Assembly (NCBI GenBank): GCA_038501195.1
Contig: JBBPUQ010000006.1
Span: 1,550,001-1,614,000 of the forward strand
Reading direction: 5' to 3'
Origin: Nemania diffusa
Taxonomy: Eukaryota; Ascomycota; Sordariomycetes; Xylariales; Xylariaceae
Length of the DNA: 64,000 nt
Each line of letters starts with the position of its first letter. Position 1 is the stretch's first letter. A program made the position numbers and the translations under genes. This document shows, in pieces, positions 31,874 through 43,600 of this stretch. The notes under the pieces are model-generated. The model was not told the DNA's origin, searched no databases, and saw only the letters and a program-made list of their open reading frames with translations.

Positions 31874-33571
31874 TTATAGCTCGCCCCAAGTCTGGTCCTT
31901 ACCAGCATCGACGGCTTTCTCGCCCTCCTCGTCAACGTACGGCGCGAGCCTCTCAATGAGGTCCTCAACAGCCATCTCACCATCCGCCTCCGTCCACGCG
32001 CTGCCCTCCGTCATGCCCTTACGTGGCGGGAAGATGACAGCGTCCATGATCTGCAGCACGCCGTCGAGGCAGACGCCGTCCTCGACCACGACCTCGAGGT
32101 GCCCGTTGACGCGCACGCGGATGAAGCCGTACCAGCGCGCGATGTCGACGGCCAGGTTCTTGCCGTCGAGCAGCGTCGGCATGTCGATGTGGAAGTGGCC
32201 GTTGCCACTATTGCGGCTCTCGTCCTCGCCGCTGCTGTCTTCGTCGGAGGCGACCATGGGCAGCGGGTCGTCGACGCGCCCCTTGAGCCCGTAGTACGCG
32301 TCCGAGTACAGTGTCTGGTTGGCCACGACGTGGTACTTGAGCAGCGCGCGCAGGTAGCCGAGGCCCCTGTCCGTGTTGAACAGGAAGGCGTTGGCCGCCG
32401 GGCCGAGGCGCGCGAAGGCGCGGTTGCTCGGCGCGAAGACGGTGAGGCCCGTTAGGTTGGCGTGGCCGTGGTAGTGGTGGTGGGGCGCGGACTTCTCGTC
32501 GCCGTCCTTGGGGTGCGTGGGCAGCAGGCCCGTCTTCCTGGCGGCTAGCTCGAGGGTGGAGAATGTGGAGGGGAGCAGCGCGATGGTGCGTGGGACGGGG
32601 GTGGGGGGATGAGGATGCTGTTCACGCCGTGGGCGACCCCGTTCTTGGCGAACTACATGTGGAGGTCTGTTGTTAGCTCTATTTACAACTTCAGGCTCGG
32701 CGAAGTAAAAATTCGGCACGGGAACGGAACAGTGGATGTAGTGCGACGGATGGGGAAGAGAGGGAAGGGAAGCGGGGAGGGAACACACCAAGTTCAGTAT
32801 AGTGACCCTGCTGTAGAAGTTGAGCTTCAACCCGAACACGGCAGGACTGACCCTCAGTCGCTGAGGTTGGTCGCCAAGCGCCTTGCTCTTGAGAGCGGTG
32901 GGCACGGTGTGCGAGGTCAGCACGCGGCCGGCTGGGTAGTATCCGGGTAGAATGTGGTATTGGATGATCTTCTCGATGATCTCCTTGGGCGGCTTGTGGT
33001 CAGGGATCCTCTCAAAGGCGGTGTCGAGAGGCACAAAGACGGTGACGTTGGTGTCGGTGGTGTTCAACAGCTCGATGACGTCGGGGAAGTCGTTAATTAG
33101 GGCCGCGAACTTCTTGGTGAAGTTCGAAGACTGGATTGCCTCATATACGGTGAGGTTCGTCGTGCCGTGGTGGATCGGCGAACCATGATAACCTGGAGGC
33201 CCGTGACGGCCGGGAGGGCCATGGTGACCCGGCCGACCCGGTGGGCCGTGATGATCTGGGGGGCCGTGGTGGCCCTCATTCGACTTCCCGAAAGCGAAAA
33301 GGTCGTCTGAATCACTGATGTCGACAACATGGTCGACATGGTCATCGTCGCTGCCGGAGACGACATGGTCAAGAATGCCATGTGCCTTCTTGTCGATGAA
33401 ATCCCGAGTGGCCTCGTGCGCCTCGTGCAGAGAGTCCCACCAGGCCGCTTTCTCGGCGTTCTCAGCCGGCTTCTCGACCTCAAGGCTCAGCTGCTGGGCC
33501 GTCGCGTCATCGGGGATGACAACGGCCGTGGCCAAGACTGCCGCAAGGGGCAGTAGATTGGTATATCGCAT
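31874..33571 (-). CDS. Secreted/vacuolar two-domain fasciclin (FAS1) protein, frame broken in a poly-C run
   Basis: Exons 33571..32789 and 32652..31874. The 136-nt intron has a GTGTGT donor, GCTAACA branch and ATGTAG acceptor. An N-terminal signal peptide (LLPLAAVLATAVV) precedes an Asp/His linker (SGSDDDHVDHVVDISDSDD) and a Pro/Gly/His repeat (HHGPPGRHGPPGYHG). FAS1 domain 1 follows (LTVYEAIQSSNFTKKFAALI, TNVTVFVPLDTAFERIP, IIQYHILPGYYPAG), with FAKNGVAHGVNSILIPPP after the splice. FAS1 domain 2 carries LTVFAPSNRAFARLGPAA, LKYHVVANQTLY and VCLDGVLQIMDAVIFPP. The two halves of exon 2 are in different frames: one base is missing near the C run read at 32603-32608, where the first frame then stops soon. 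It is a sequencing error or a real frameshift. FAS1 proteins mediate adhesion or cell-wall association. Confidence 0.8.
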   Translation of the reverse strand: MRYTNLLPLAAVLATAVVIPDDATAQQLSLEVEKPAENAEKAAWWDSLHEAHEATRDFIDKKAHGILDHVVSGSDDDHVDHVVDISDSDDLFAFGKSNEGHHGPPDHHGPPGRPGHHGPPGRHGPPGYHGSPIHHGTTNLTVYEAIQSSNFTKKFAALINDFPDVIELLNTTDTNVTVFVPLDTAFERIPDHKPPKEIIEKIIQYHILPGYYPAGRVLTSHTVPTALKSKALGDQPQRLRVSPAVFGLKLNFYSRVTILNLVCSLPASLPSLPHPSHYIHCSVPVPNFYFAEPEVVNRANNRPPHVVRQERGRPRREQHPHPPTPVPRTIALLPSTFSTLELAARKTGLLPTHPKDGDEKSAPHHHYHGHANLTGLTVFAPSNRAFARLGPAANAFLFNTDRGLGYLRALLKYHVVANQTLYSDAYYGLKGRVDDPLPMVASDEDSSGEDESRNSGNGHFHIDMPTLLDGKNLAVDIARWYGFIRVRVNGHLEVVVEDGVCLDGVLQIMDAVIFPPRKGMTEGSAWTEADGEMAVEDLIERLAPYVDEEGEKAVDAGKDQTWGEL

Positions 33572-35199
33572 TGTTGCTTTTCCAAATTAAAAGGCCAAAG
33601 TAGACTATGTCTTTTTAGCCCCAGTGTCTAAATAGAATATCAAGCAGGCAAGCAATTTAGGGGGGACGCACCTTCGACTCGAGCTTATAAGCCCTATCTA
33701 GCTGAGATAAAGGTCCGGGGACGTAAGCTGCCCCTCTTATGGCGAGCTAGGTATCTTTTTATACGTACTTAGCCTCTTAGGTGTGTGTACTGTACATAGA
33801 GCTGAATCCTAGAGTCGACTGACCGTTACGTCACCACAACACGACCACCAGCAATCAACCAATTTTATAGGAGAGAAGACAATTAATTTGAATATGAATT
33901 CAATTGATTTAAACTCTATAAGCGAACAATGTCAAGACTCATTAAATTCTTAGTTATTCTGTACAATCGCCAATTAAGGACCTTTGCTGCATCTTTTAAG
34001 CGCCATAGCTTCCGCGACAATTGTCCGCGTCATGATTTCAGTTCAGGTAGAAAGGAGGCTGTTTATTGGGCTTGGCGATCCTCCCTTGTCTTGAGCTTCG
34101 GGGTTCAAAGTATCCGCAAACCCGATATCCGATGGTCCCCAGCCGTCACTACCGAGTCTTAAGTATTATCGTACCTAGCGTAGATAATTTTTAGACGATG
34201 ATGTTTTCACTCGTTATTAAATCTAACCTTTTTAATGAGGCATTATCTAGAGCTACTTGAGTTGCAAGGACTACCTATGGACATATATTTCTAGAAGTGC
34301 AGCGAACTCAAGGCGAATTAGAGAGCATATCTTGGTTACTATTTGGCTCTTTGGGATGCAAGGATCTGGATGCTTGCATTGCTGCTGCCTGAAGTACCTA
34401 CTCACGTCTAGGCTGTGTATATCGTTATATCAAGAGAATTTCTACTAAGCAGTTAATCATAAAATACAATGCTGTGCTTAATAACAGCAGGTAGCCTTCA
34501 AAAATCTCGTCCCGTCATAATATGATTGCCTCGTACGTCACCAAACATTACGTGCTTCATCTACTCTTACCATTACTGATTGCCCGGCATCCACTCTTCC
34601 CAGGTAGTCCCTCCCGACTAGGAGTTTGGAAACCTACTTCAATCTCACGAACTCGGAATATTCATAAACTCGTCGCCGTACGTTGAGGGCACTTCTACCA
34701 CTTTCAATTAGTAGCTCAGTTTGATATTTTCATGTTTTTGAATATAGTAAGCCCCTGCTACATGCTTGAGGGATCTAATCCCCCCTCCTCTCTTCCCTAC
34801 GATGTCACGCCTTGGTATCTTGCTCTGTACATTTTCCAGAAGCAGAGAAAGACGGGTCGTGATATATAGATAGAAGCGAACAATAGCGAATTGTGAAAGG
34901 CAACATACTTGTGAACTTTACTGCTGCATGTTTTCCAGTGCTCTGAATTTGGTATTAGTAATTATAGTTCTTTATCGCAACTGTGCGTGCTAAAGCAGTT
35001 CTACCTAAGACTCGAGAAACTGCCAACAATTTACTAGGGCAGAAGACACCTCCGTTAACTTTTTCGACTTTTTCCCTGAGAAGGCATAGGGTTGTGGCGT
35101 GTATAAACATACTGCAGTAGTAAGCAGATAATAGGAAGATAGTCGTGTCGCGTTAATGGATATTAATACCCTTCATAGTTCTGATTCCTGAGGGTTGCA
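33572..35199. other. Gene-free AT-rich stretch
   Basis: About 1.6 kb. Open frames at 33929-34162 and 34257-34448 lack motifs and look like chance. The left end is the promoter of the fasciclin gene. No RNA gene or repeat array. Confidence 0.4.
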
Positions 35200-36298
35200 T
35201 TATAGTGCCCAGTACACGCGTACCTGAACCTTTTGGACTTTATTTACCCATCCACCGAATCTGGCATGCCCCCAGACAGTCACCATATCTCCAGGCTTAA
35301 GGCTATTGAGAAATCTGCCATCTCCGGTAGCAGATCCGCGGCCGCACGCTTTTAGCTCCTCGGCTTCCCTAGAATTGGGATCAATATCATCCGTCCATGA
35401 CCACTCGATGTGGTGATGCTGCCAGTCGCGTTCTGCAACTCGATTGCTCTGTATCATATGATCGGCAATTGGACAGAGTTGATGGTTGTAATCGGATAAG
35501 CTCTCATTTAGGGGTGGCCATATTGGACGTATGGCGGATGTGGGAAGCGCCTGTTCAGTGCTGTTGGAGGTTTCAGATTTGGAGCTTTCTATGTCTTCAG
35601 CTGATCCTAGAGAATGGTTAGCGTGCGGCACTATGCGATAGCTGTACACGACTAACGTATTTGTCCTTTATCGAATCGATCAACCCCAACATCAAACCAC
35701 GTCCAAGAAGAGCGAAAGGAGCCATTAGTGTTAGGCTCGCCGCCCCAACCTTGATCTCGACTAACGATGTCAAACGCGATCTTACGAACAGGATGCTTGA
35801 GCTCCACGTGTGGGCCTTCGATGAAGCTCTCGAGCTCTTCTTTCGTGTATTCCTCCTCTAGTTTGCGTGCAGGGGCTGCTGCCTGCCAACGGCCCTGGTC
35901 GTCCGAATGCCACGTAGTAAAGCCTAAGGGCTCGGTCCGAAGCTGGCATCGAGTATTAGTAGAAGTAGCATAATAATCTCGTCCGGTAACCCTAGACTAA
36001 CCAGGAATGCATCTCCGGGATCTCCATTCTGAATGGCCAGGTACGGGAGGTGCTGGTTGGCGTTCGCTGAATAGTCGATGCTGGCTATTGAGCAAGCCCA
36101 ATATTCGGCCAAGTCCATCACAATGTCAATGATCTCAAACGGGAAGTTGGTGGCTTTTTGTAGAATGCCCTTGACCACATTACATTGATTTGGCGTCGGA
36201 TCATAAGTGTACTTCAACTCAGGCTGTCGCTCAGGTTGTGGCTTAGGGCCGTTTACCCTCTCTAAGGGGATTGGCATTCTGCGTCCGCGGGGGATCAT
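35200..36298 (-). CDS. Conserved fungal protein of unknown function
   Basis: Exons 36298..36002, 35942..35657 and 35606..35200, giving 329 residues with frame kept across both introns (59 and 50 nt; donors GTTAGT, acceptors CCAG and CTAG). The N-terminal part (~20-90) contains CNVVKGILQKATNFPFEIID and IVMDLAEYWACSIASIDY, a helical, F-box-like-looking stretch. The middle carries LRTEPLGFTTW and then VRKIAFDIVSRDQGWGGEP and SSWTWFDVGVDRF. The C-terminal part is Trp-rich (ERDWQHHHIEWSWTDDIDPN) and ends with LKPGDMVTVWGHARFGGWVN. I recognise this as a recurrent ascomycete family with the VSRDQGWGG block but know no function. No signal peptide or membrane segment. It is divergent from the serine acetyltransferase gene, about 650 bases apart. 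Confidence 0.82.
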
Positions 36299-36946
36299 GT
36301 TGGGCAGTTGATTAGAGCTTGATTGGGGTCTGGTAGATAGAGATTCTAAGGCTAGTCTTGAAGATAATTGCTACTAGAGAGAATGTGATATGTGGTTGTT
36401 TAGGCACGACAAAGGATAGGACAACAATTGGTCTCTTCTTGTAGGAAAACAGGCTTGACTGGTTACGTAACAACTCTCTATGACATGTTTAGAGTAGGAT
36501 TCTGTCTTGTGCTAGCTGCTGCCTGCCGGGGAAGAACAACATACAGTTTCGGTGCTACAACGTGATGAGCCTATGATGGGGATGAAATCAGAGCCACACG
36601 GAGCTGCCTGTTAGTCTAGGTAGCTCAGGGGATGAACTACCGCTTTCCTAATCCTCGATCGATGACGTCCGACCCGACCCCACCTCCGATAAGATGCACA
36701 TGCGATAAGCATCCCACCATCAACCCAGCAGAAGTACCACGTTCCGATCGGTCGACCGATCAAAAATGGGTCTCTCTTCCTAGTCTAGTGTTACCCATGC
36801 ATTTATTTTCTCCATGAGGCCGGAAAGCTTCGCAACGGTTCCCCTGCTGACCAATCTAAGCGATGGCAATAAAAGTCGTCTCGGAGATTTGCCGTCCATC
36901 TCGGGCTTGTAATTCAGGTACACTGTAGTCTGCGATCAAAGCCACC
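36299..36946. promoter_or_regulatory. Divergent promoter region
   Basis: About 650 bases between the divergent starts of the unknown-function gene and the CysA-type gene. No coding frame is supported. Confidence 0.45.
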
Positions 36947-38530
36947 ATGGGGGCTCACAGATGTGGCATTGCAGCCCTTGGCCGGGCCTCGGCATCCTTG
37001 CGACCGACAACGCTGAAGGCTGGCGTTCCTGGTTTCCTAGCAACCAAAATACTACCACCAAGGCCATTCCGCGATTCAGGCTACAGTCATGGAGCACGAA
37101 GGCTACATTCGCAATCGCCTAGACGCGCCACCGTTAGTCAAGGCGAGGCCTCGAACCCTGCGATGGCGTTTCCCTGCCTCGATGCGCTCGAGACGAGGTC
37201 CGCGAAACTCGAAGCGAAGTCATTATCGAGCGGCCCCGAGCCTGCGTACACTGTCGGCGCGACTGAAAGCTTCCACTGCGTAGATCCTCTCCTACTCGAT
37301 TGGGGTGGCGTTCTGCCCGAGTTCAATATAGCCTACGAAACCTGGGGACAGATGAACGCCGACAAGTCGAATGTCATCCTTCTACACACGGGTTTATCTG
37401 CCTCTTCTCACGCCCACTCGACTGAGAGTAACCCGCAACCTGGATGGTGGGAAAAGTTCATTGGGCCCGGTGGATGTTTGGATACCGATAAATACTTCGT
37501 CATCTGCACCAATGTCATTGGAGGTTGTTTTGGATCGACCGGTCCGAGTAGTATCGACCCGGCGGATGGTCAGCGATATGCCACTCGCTTCCCTATTCTA
37601 ACCATGGGCGACATGGTCAGGGCCCAATTCAAGCTTCTCGACCACCTGGGCGTTGAAAAGTTATATGCGAGTGTGGGATCAAGTATGGGAGGCATGCAGT
37701 CTTTAGCAGCAGGCGTTTTATTCCCTTCCAAGGTTGGCCGTATCATCTCAATCAGTGGATGTGCGCGGAGCCATCCGTACAGCATCGCCATGCGCCACAC
37801 ACAACGACAAGTCCTGATGATGGATCCCAACTGGAATCGTGGGTTCTACTATGGAAAAGTCCCGCCACATGCTGGGATGAAACTGGCGAGAGAGATCGCC
37901 ACAGTCACTTACCGCTCTGGCCCGGAGTGGGAACAGCGATTCGGCCGGAGGCGAGCTGATCCCGCTAAGCCGCCGGCATTGTGTCCCGACTTTCTCATTG
38001 AGACATACCTAGACCACGCCGGCGAAAAGTTTTGTTTAACATATGACCCTAACAGTCTTCTTTATGTCAGCAAGGCTATGGATTTATTTGACCTCGGCCG
38101 TGCAAATCAAGAGGTCACTGCCCAGAGGAGAGCAGAGCGCGAAGAGTTATTCCAGTCTGGGTCTCAGGCCGGAGTAAACGATACATCGTGTAGCTTGACA
38201 TTACCTGATTTGCCTTACGCTGAACAAACAGATAGCGAATCGCAGATAGACGAGTCTGTCATGTCTCTTCCAGCTGACTCGAGACCACCGGAAGATCTCA
38301 TCGCTGGACTCTCGTCATTGAGAGACATTCCCACCCTGGTGATGGGGGTCGCGAGTGATATCCTCTTCCCTGCCTGGCAACAGCGCGAGGTCGCTAACGC
38401 ACTTCGACTTTCTGGTAACAGGAATGTTGGCCATGTGGAGTTGAGTGAAGAGCAGAGTATGTTCGGACACGACACTTTCCTTCTTGATCTTAAGAACGTC
38501 GGAGGAAATGTCAAGAACTTCCTTGGGTGA
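36947..38530 (+). CDS. cysA: Serine O-acetyltransferase of the homoserine-acetyltransferase fold (CysA/Cys2-type)
   Basis: A single exon of 527 residues with start GCCACC-ATGG. Residues 1-~65 are Arg/Ser/Ala-rich without acidic residues until late ([31 protein letters not shown]), a probable mitochondrial targeting sequence. The catalytic core carries [28 protein letters not shown] and [14 protein letters not shown]. The nucleophile elbow is [11 protein letters not shown] (S246). D471 (GVASDILFP) and H508 (FGHDTFLLD) complete the triad. The same fold serves homoserine O-acetyltransferases. The FPCLDALE segment and the overall match to Aspergillus CysA favour serine O-acetyltransferase, which makes O-acetylserine for cysteine synthesis; homoserine acetyltransferase (Met2) is the alternative. 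There is a low-complexity insertion at ~405-440. Likely a housekeeping sulphur-assimilation gene. Confidence 0.88.
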   Translation: MGAHRCGIAALGRASASLRPTTLKAGVPGFLATKILPPRPFRDSGYSHGARRLHSQSPRRATVSQGEASNPAMAFPCLDALETRSAKLEAKSLSSGPEPAYTVGATESFHCVDPLLLDWGGVLPEFNIAYETWGQMNADKSNVILLHTGLSASSHAHSTESNPQPGWWEKFIGPGGCLDTDKYFVICTNVIGGCFGSTGPSSIDPADGQRYATRFPILTMGDMVRAQFKLLDHLGVEKLYASVGSSMGGMQSLAAGVLFPSKVGRIISISGCARSHPYSIAMRHTQRQVLMMDPNWNRGFYYGKVPPHAGMKLAREIATVTYRSGPEWEQRFGRRRADPAKPPALCPDFLIETYLDHAGEKFCLTYDPNSLLYVSKAMDLFDLGRANQEVTAQRRAEREELFQSGSQAGVNDTSCSLTLPDLPYAEQTDSESQIDESVMSLPADSRPPEDLIAGLSSLRDIPTLVMGVASDILFPAWQQREVANALRLSGNRNVGHVELSEEQSMFGHDTFLLDLKNVGGNVKNFLG

Positions 38531-40619
38531 AGTCTCGAGCCACCCGGCGGATTAAAACTGTCAAGAAGAAGCAACGCGAAAGTGATGACCTCGGCTTTTG
38601 AGCCACCATAGAATATACCCTGTATATAACATGCCTCTAATGAAATCGAAATGTACGACCCGATGCCTCTTATGTTCTCAAAGCTTGGCATATGGCATTG
38701 TGTCTAAGTTCAGACGACGTGTTCCTTCGTAATCCCTGCCGGGGCCTTTCAACGGCAATCATAAACCATTAGTACTAAGAGTTTTAACTATAGGCGAGGG
38801 AGCGGCCTAATATTTGTCTAGTAGACCTGCGTCACCGAAACCCTCGACAGATGATAGAATCCACGAGTTAGTACCTTAGCTTTCAACTCGATTATAAAAA
38901 TTGGCAATTTTATACAAACAGGGATAATAAGCCTTAGTACTGATTGCTACTTACTATTGCGAGCTTTGAAAGGTAGTTTCAAATATTGCGCCATTGAAGG
39001 TATAAGTAAAACGAGACAGCTCACGGATTTAAAGGCGGAAACAAACCTCATGTTTAGAATAAAGGTATTCCAATGTTGAGAGCCTGGGTAAAAATATTTC
39101 GAAGATGCCGCTATTGAAACAGATTGTATATATATATAACAACACCGCACCCTAGAGGCTTGATCACAATTATATAGCTATCTAAGGAAATCATGAAGGT
39201 TTCTGATATATCAATCAAATTTGGCAATGAAGCCCTAGCGGGGCTACATACTAACTAGGTCTATATAGGAAAAAATCAACGAAATTAAACTTAACCAATA
39301 GACTCGCCTGTATACCTTAATCCCTCTCCCTCGCACTGTAATATTATCACGCTCGATGCCTACGGATAGGCATGAAGGTGACGATGAAATGAAGTGTTGT
39401 GTTCAGTTTTGCGGTGTTAATGCACTGATCTTTGTATATTGTGCTGGACTTGAACATAGAAGAGCCTGTTGACAATAAACTGACAGCAAGACATACAATC
39501 ATAATCACTTCGAGCAAAATGAGGAGCAGCACATTGAACCAGCCAGCTCACCGCCAAAACTCTTCCCGAATTACACTTAAGTGAAACACGGCCGTTATAA
39601 TTTCGATCGGGAAAGGAGATAAATACAAATCGCTTAGCCGTACATCCGTGATCTCTATTCACCGCGCAGACGCTTCAATTTGTTTCTTTTTACTTAGCCG
39701 GCTATCTGAGCCCTGTTTGTTGTTTGCAATTGCTTAGTTTCATAAACTACCCCGTTTTCAAGGCTACCTACCCAAATGGTGACGTTGGTCTCCAAGGTGT
39801 TTAAACTTGTAGTTTTGGGGTTCACTAATAGTAAAGGAAAGCCTCCCCGAGTGCGTTAAAGTGCATTAAAGTGCATTATCTATCCCGGAAGAATCAATTA
39901 TTGTGCATGAATGCTACGCTGACATGTCTCAATATCCGTCTGAATATGCATACCCCTAAACTCATCAACGTTCACATTGCTTCATAAATATGCCTTTCCA
40001 AGCTCAAGAGTTGATCAACATAATGCCTCTCTTCTACTTGGTTTGCCTTACTCTACTTCTCTCACCTAACGATCCGAAATACCTATTGCGTGTTTTCCAA
40101 AATCAGATAGTTGCGCAAATAGTCGCTTCCTTTGAGGCTCCGTGTGGATAGAAATAGTTAACTGAAAGGAAGATCTACTCATATATTCCTTACTCGGAAC
40201 CGGAAAGTGAATCTTTAAGGGTTACACACACCTCGGCTGAAAGACGCGCCACACTTATGCATGAAATATTAGTTCGTTTTCATTCTCGCCCAGTAAAGCT
40301 GTACCCATGATGTTACAGCAGAGACACACCAATGACCCTGTAAGGTATGTGATAGAGAATTGACACATGCATGTATATCTTGGCCTGTGGGGGCTAAAAA
40401 TACCCTTGTTATCAATTGAAGTGAAAGGGGTGAGTAGAATAACTGCCTGTACAAATAAGGCTTAAACCTCATATTGCTATGTAATAACGCAGCTTTTGGC
40501 AAATCCCAATTATTTCCTCCGCGTTCTACCGTACAATTTTAATCTCTTCTCGAGTATTTGAATGAATTTCTTCGTAGTCCCCAGTGATATCCAACCTTCA
40601 GATTCATCTCATCACCAGC
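38531..40619. other. AT-rich gene-free stretch
   Basis: About 2.1 kb without motif-supported frames; the small open frames at 38947-39662 and 40269-40502 look like chance. Contains the 10-bp tandem array at 39851-39880. Confidence 0.45.
39851..39880. repeat. Three tandem copies of a 10-bp unit (GTGCATTAAA)
   Basis: Units at 39851-39860, 39861-39870 and 39871-39880. The first has one and the last two differences. It is similar to the AGTGCATTAGA array near position 5000. Confidence 0.8.
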
Positions 40620-43600
40620 CGTAGAGTCCAGCACCATATCAGTCTCAAAACCTAAGGCTCTCACCTGGAGAGTAACAGAGATCCCGAAAGGCACCACAAA
40701 AGAACAACTTGTTCATTTCTTTGAGTACGAAGACCGTGATATGATATCTGTTAACTCTCTCTGTCCTGACGCCTCAGGCGGTAATGAATTGACTGCGACT
40801 CTCCTATATCAGCCGCACCCAGATCGACCTGATGAAGGACCAAAGTTCACCCATGGTAAGCCAAGGGACGTGAGCATCGACAAAGATTTTGAGCACTGGA
40901 CTCCTCTCTACTGCCCACCTGCAGGCACGATCATTGCAGCAGAGTAAGCTTCAAGTGTCTATTGACGGACTCCAGAAGGTAATAAGTTTGCAGTATCATC
41001 GCTATCACAGGCCTCGCTGGACATTCGTTTGGGTCTTGGGCTTATTCCGAGGAGAACATGTGGCTTCGTGGTACGTATTTAAATATGTCGTTATTGTTTT
41101 TTGTTCTTTACTTTCTATGAATCTCCTTTGTCATAACACTTGAACGGTGCTCTGCCTTGAATAATTCTAGAAAGTAATGATATAGACACTAACGCTATAC
41201 GTTTTTACCTACGTAGATGACGTTTACAAGTTTGCACCCAATGCACGGATCTTGACATATGGCTACAACACTCCTCTCGTTGGACCCAACATGTCCATCG
41301 TCAGAATGTCAGACTTGAGCGATACTTTCTATGAGAATCTAATCAACATGCGTGAGGATTCGAAGGTGAGTCTGTTATCTATGCAAAGATCAATTTGCAC
41401 TATCTGCTGACCACCATAGTGTGAACAACGGTAGTAACATCATCTGAATTCTGATGTTGTTTGATGCTGATTTGACTATAGTCCCATAATATTTATAGGA
41501 CACAGCCTTGGGTGTATGATCATTAAAAAGGAAGATAAGAGCCCTACCCCTGTGATACGATCGAAACTTACTTGAGGCTATAGGCTATGATAATTGCAAG
41601 AGAGAGAAATGTGTATGTTTTTGCGCCACATCTTGTGTTTAGTCAAGTTCTAATACACTGAGCTTTAGGGTTAGCTCTCGCCTACCCGTGAGATGCATTA
41701 TCTTCTTGGCAGCGCCTCATCGCGGAATGGATGTAACAGCGTTGCAGAATGTGGTGAAGAATGCACCCCCTGAGCAACTGGTTGAGGAACTCCGTCCAGA
41801 ATCCGAGACACTGAAGTTATTAAATGAAGGATTCTCTAGAACTGCGCAGGATATCGACATTCTAACATGTTATGAAACTAGGCCGACTAAGACTGTGGCT
41901 TTTGATGTAAGGCAAACCTCTTCACATATACCAGATCTGCCGACACTAACATATGTGTTTAGGAGGCCAAGCAGAAATGGACTCGCTCAGGTGACTCGAC
42001 TATGATATTGAATCCTTGGTCTGCCCACCAGTATTGGCCAAAGGAGAAACGTATCCTAGCCGACGCTGACCACTGTAGCATCGCCAAATTGAAGAAGAAC
42101 AAAACCATTTTTTCGAACGTGAGAGCAGCAATCTCCCGAGCTCTCATTCCCACGGCGCAAATTTCGAGAGAGGAGCATAATAACAACGCTCAAGGGCACA
42201 ATTGGGTGAGTAGTAGCTCCTGACTATCAGTCAATGATGACTTCCGTCATTATATCCCGTTGGCTAACAAAATGTGTTCTCAGACAGAAGCCATACCTAG
42301 ATCTCAATCACGTGCTTCCGATGGCCAAGACTATTGGGATACCCAGCAGAATCAGTACCGTCAAAGTCATGTTGAGCGAATCAACCCTCGCCGATCAGCT
42401 ACAGGCTCATCTGGCCACTCTTCGGTGTCTCCGCCAATGTATTCGCCGCAACCAGAAGAAAGGAGCGCTATCTCGCATGGGGGTCAACCCTCGTGGTTTT
42501 CACGTGCTCCTGAAAGCCATGATCCTCGAGAGACACAGCAAGAACAGTACCGTCGACAATTTGACCGCAACCCCCCTGAACAGTATGTTAAGGACCTACC
42601 TTATCAGGATCCGTCAGCATGGCCAACGGATATGCCGCTTCTGGGACAGCGGGATACGCCGTCGAATATGAACCGCCCTCCTTTTCGGGGCGCATACGCA
42701 GACTTTAATCGACCCCAATTTCCCGGAAGCATGACCTATTCACCTACACCAGAGCAGAATACGCAGGGTACTAACGAGTTTCGAAATTCGGTTGAGTATC
42801 CAGAAGATGCGGTTGAAGCCGCCCGAGCAGGTACTTATGCTCCTGCTCGATTTGATGAGCAACAGGCGCAACGCGAATTGCGGGACTCACCCGAGCTCCA
42901 AAACTACGATAGATCGTACGCCTTGCGTTCAGTATTCATGGACGGCCGTGATTCGCCTTCACAAGCTTTCGGGGAGCGTGCTTTACCACAACTTGCTAGT
43001 TATAGGGATCGCTTCAATCTGAGTCGGGGTTCTAAACCTTCAGACGCTGACTTGTACAATCAACACGATTCATCGTACGGCACTAGACAATCATCTCATG
43101 GCAGTTCACCACAACCTCGAAGCGCAGAAATGATGCAGGAGTTTGAGCAGATAGGTCAAGGGCCGAGCGATATAGATGGTTCCATTGCTCGCCCACAACT
43201 GCCGACGTTGGTTACTCCGCCACCAAGCCAACCTAGTCTTAGCCAACAACTGTCCGTCGGTCGTCCTGGGTTGTCGCACCATGCTAGTATGCAGCAATTG
43301 CGAAGCGCAGCAGCGATACAGGAGTTTGAGCACATGAGCCTAGAATCGAGCAGTCGAAACGATAGCTTCGCTCTCCTACAACCGCCGACGCTGGTCACTC
43401 CACCACCACGCCAGCCTGGTCTTGGTCAGCTATCCGTAGCACGTCCAGAGCTGGCGCACCACGCTAGTATGCAAGAAATACGAAGTGCAGCAACAGTGCA
43501 GGAGCCGGAGAAGGTGGATCTGCAATCTGACAATAAGAATGACTGTCCGTCTCCTCCTTCACAGCCATTAGACTTGGCCACCCCACCAAAAAGTATCACT

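Noticed and set aside
33929..34162. 77-codon plus frame
   Set aside because: No motif or plausible promoter; in a gene-free AT-rich stretch.
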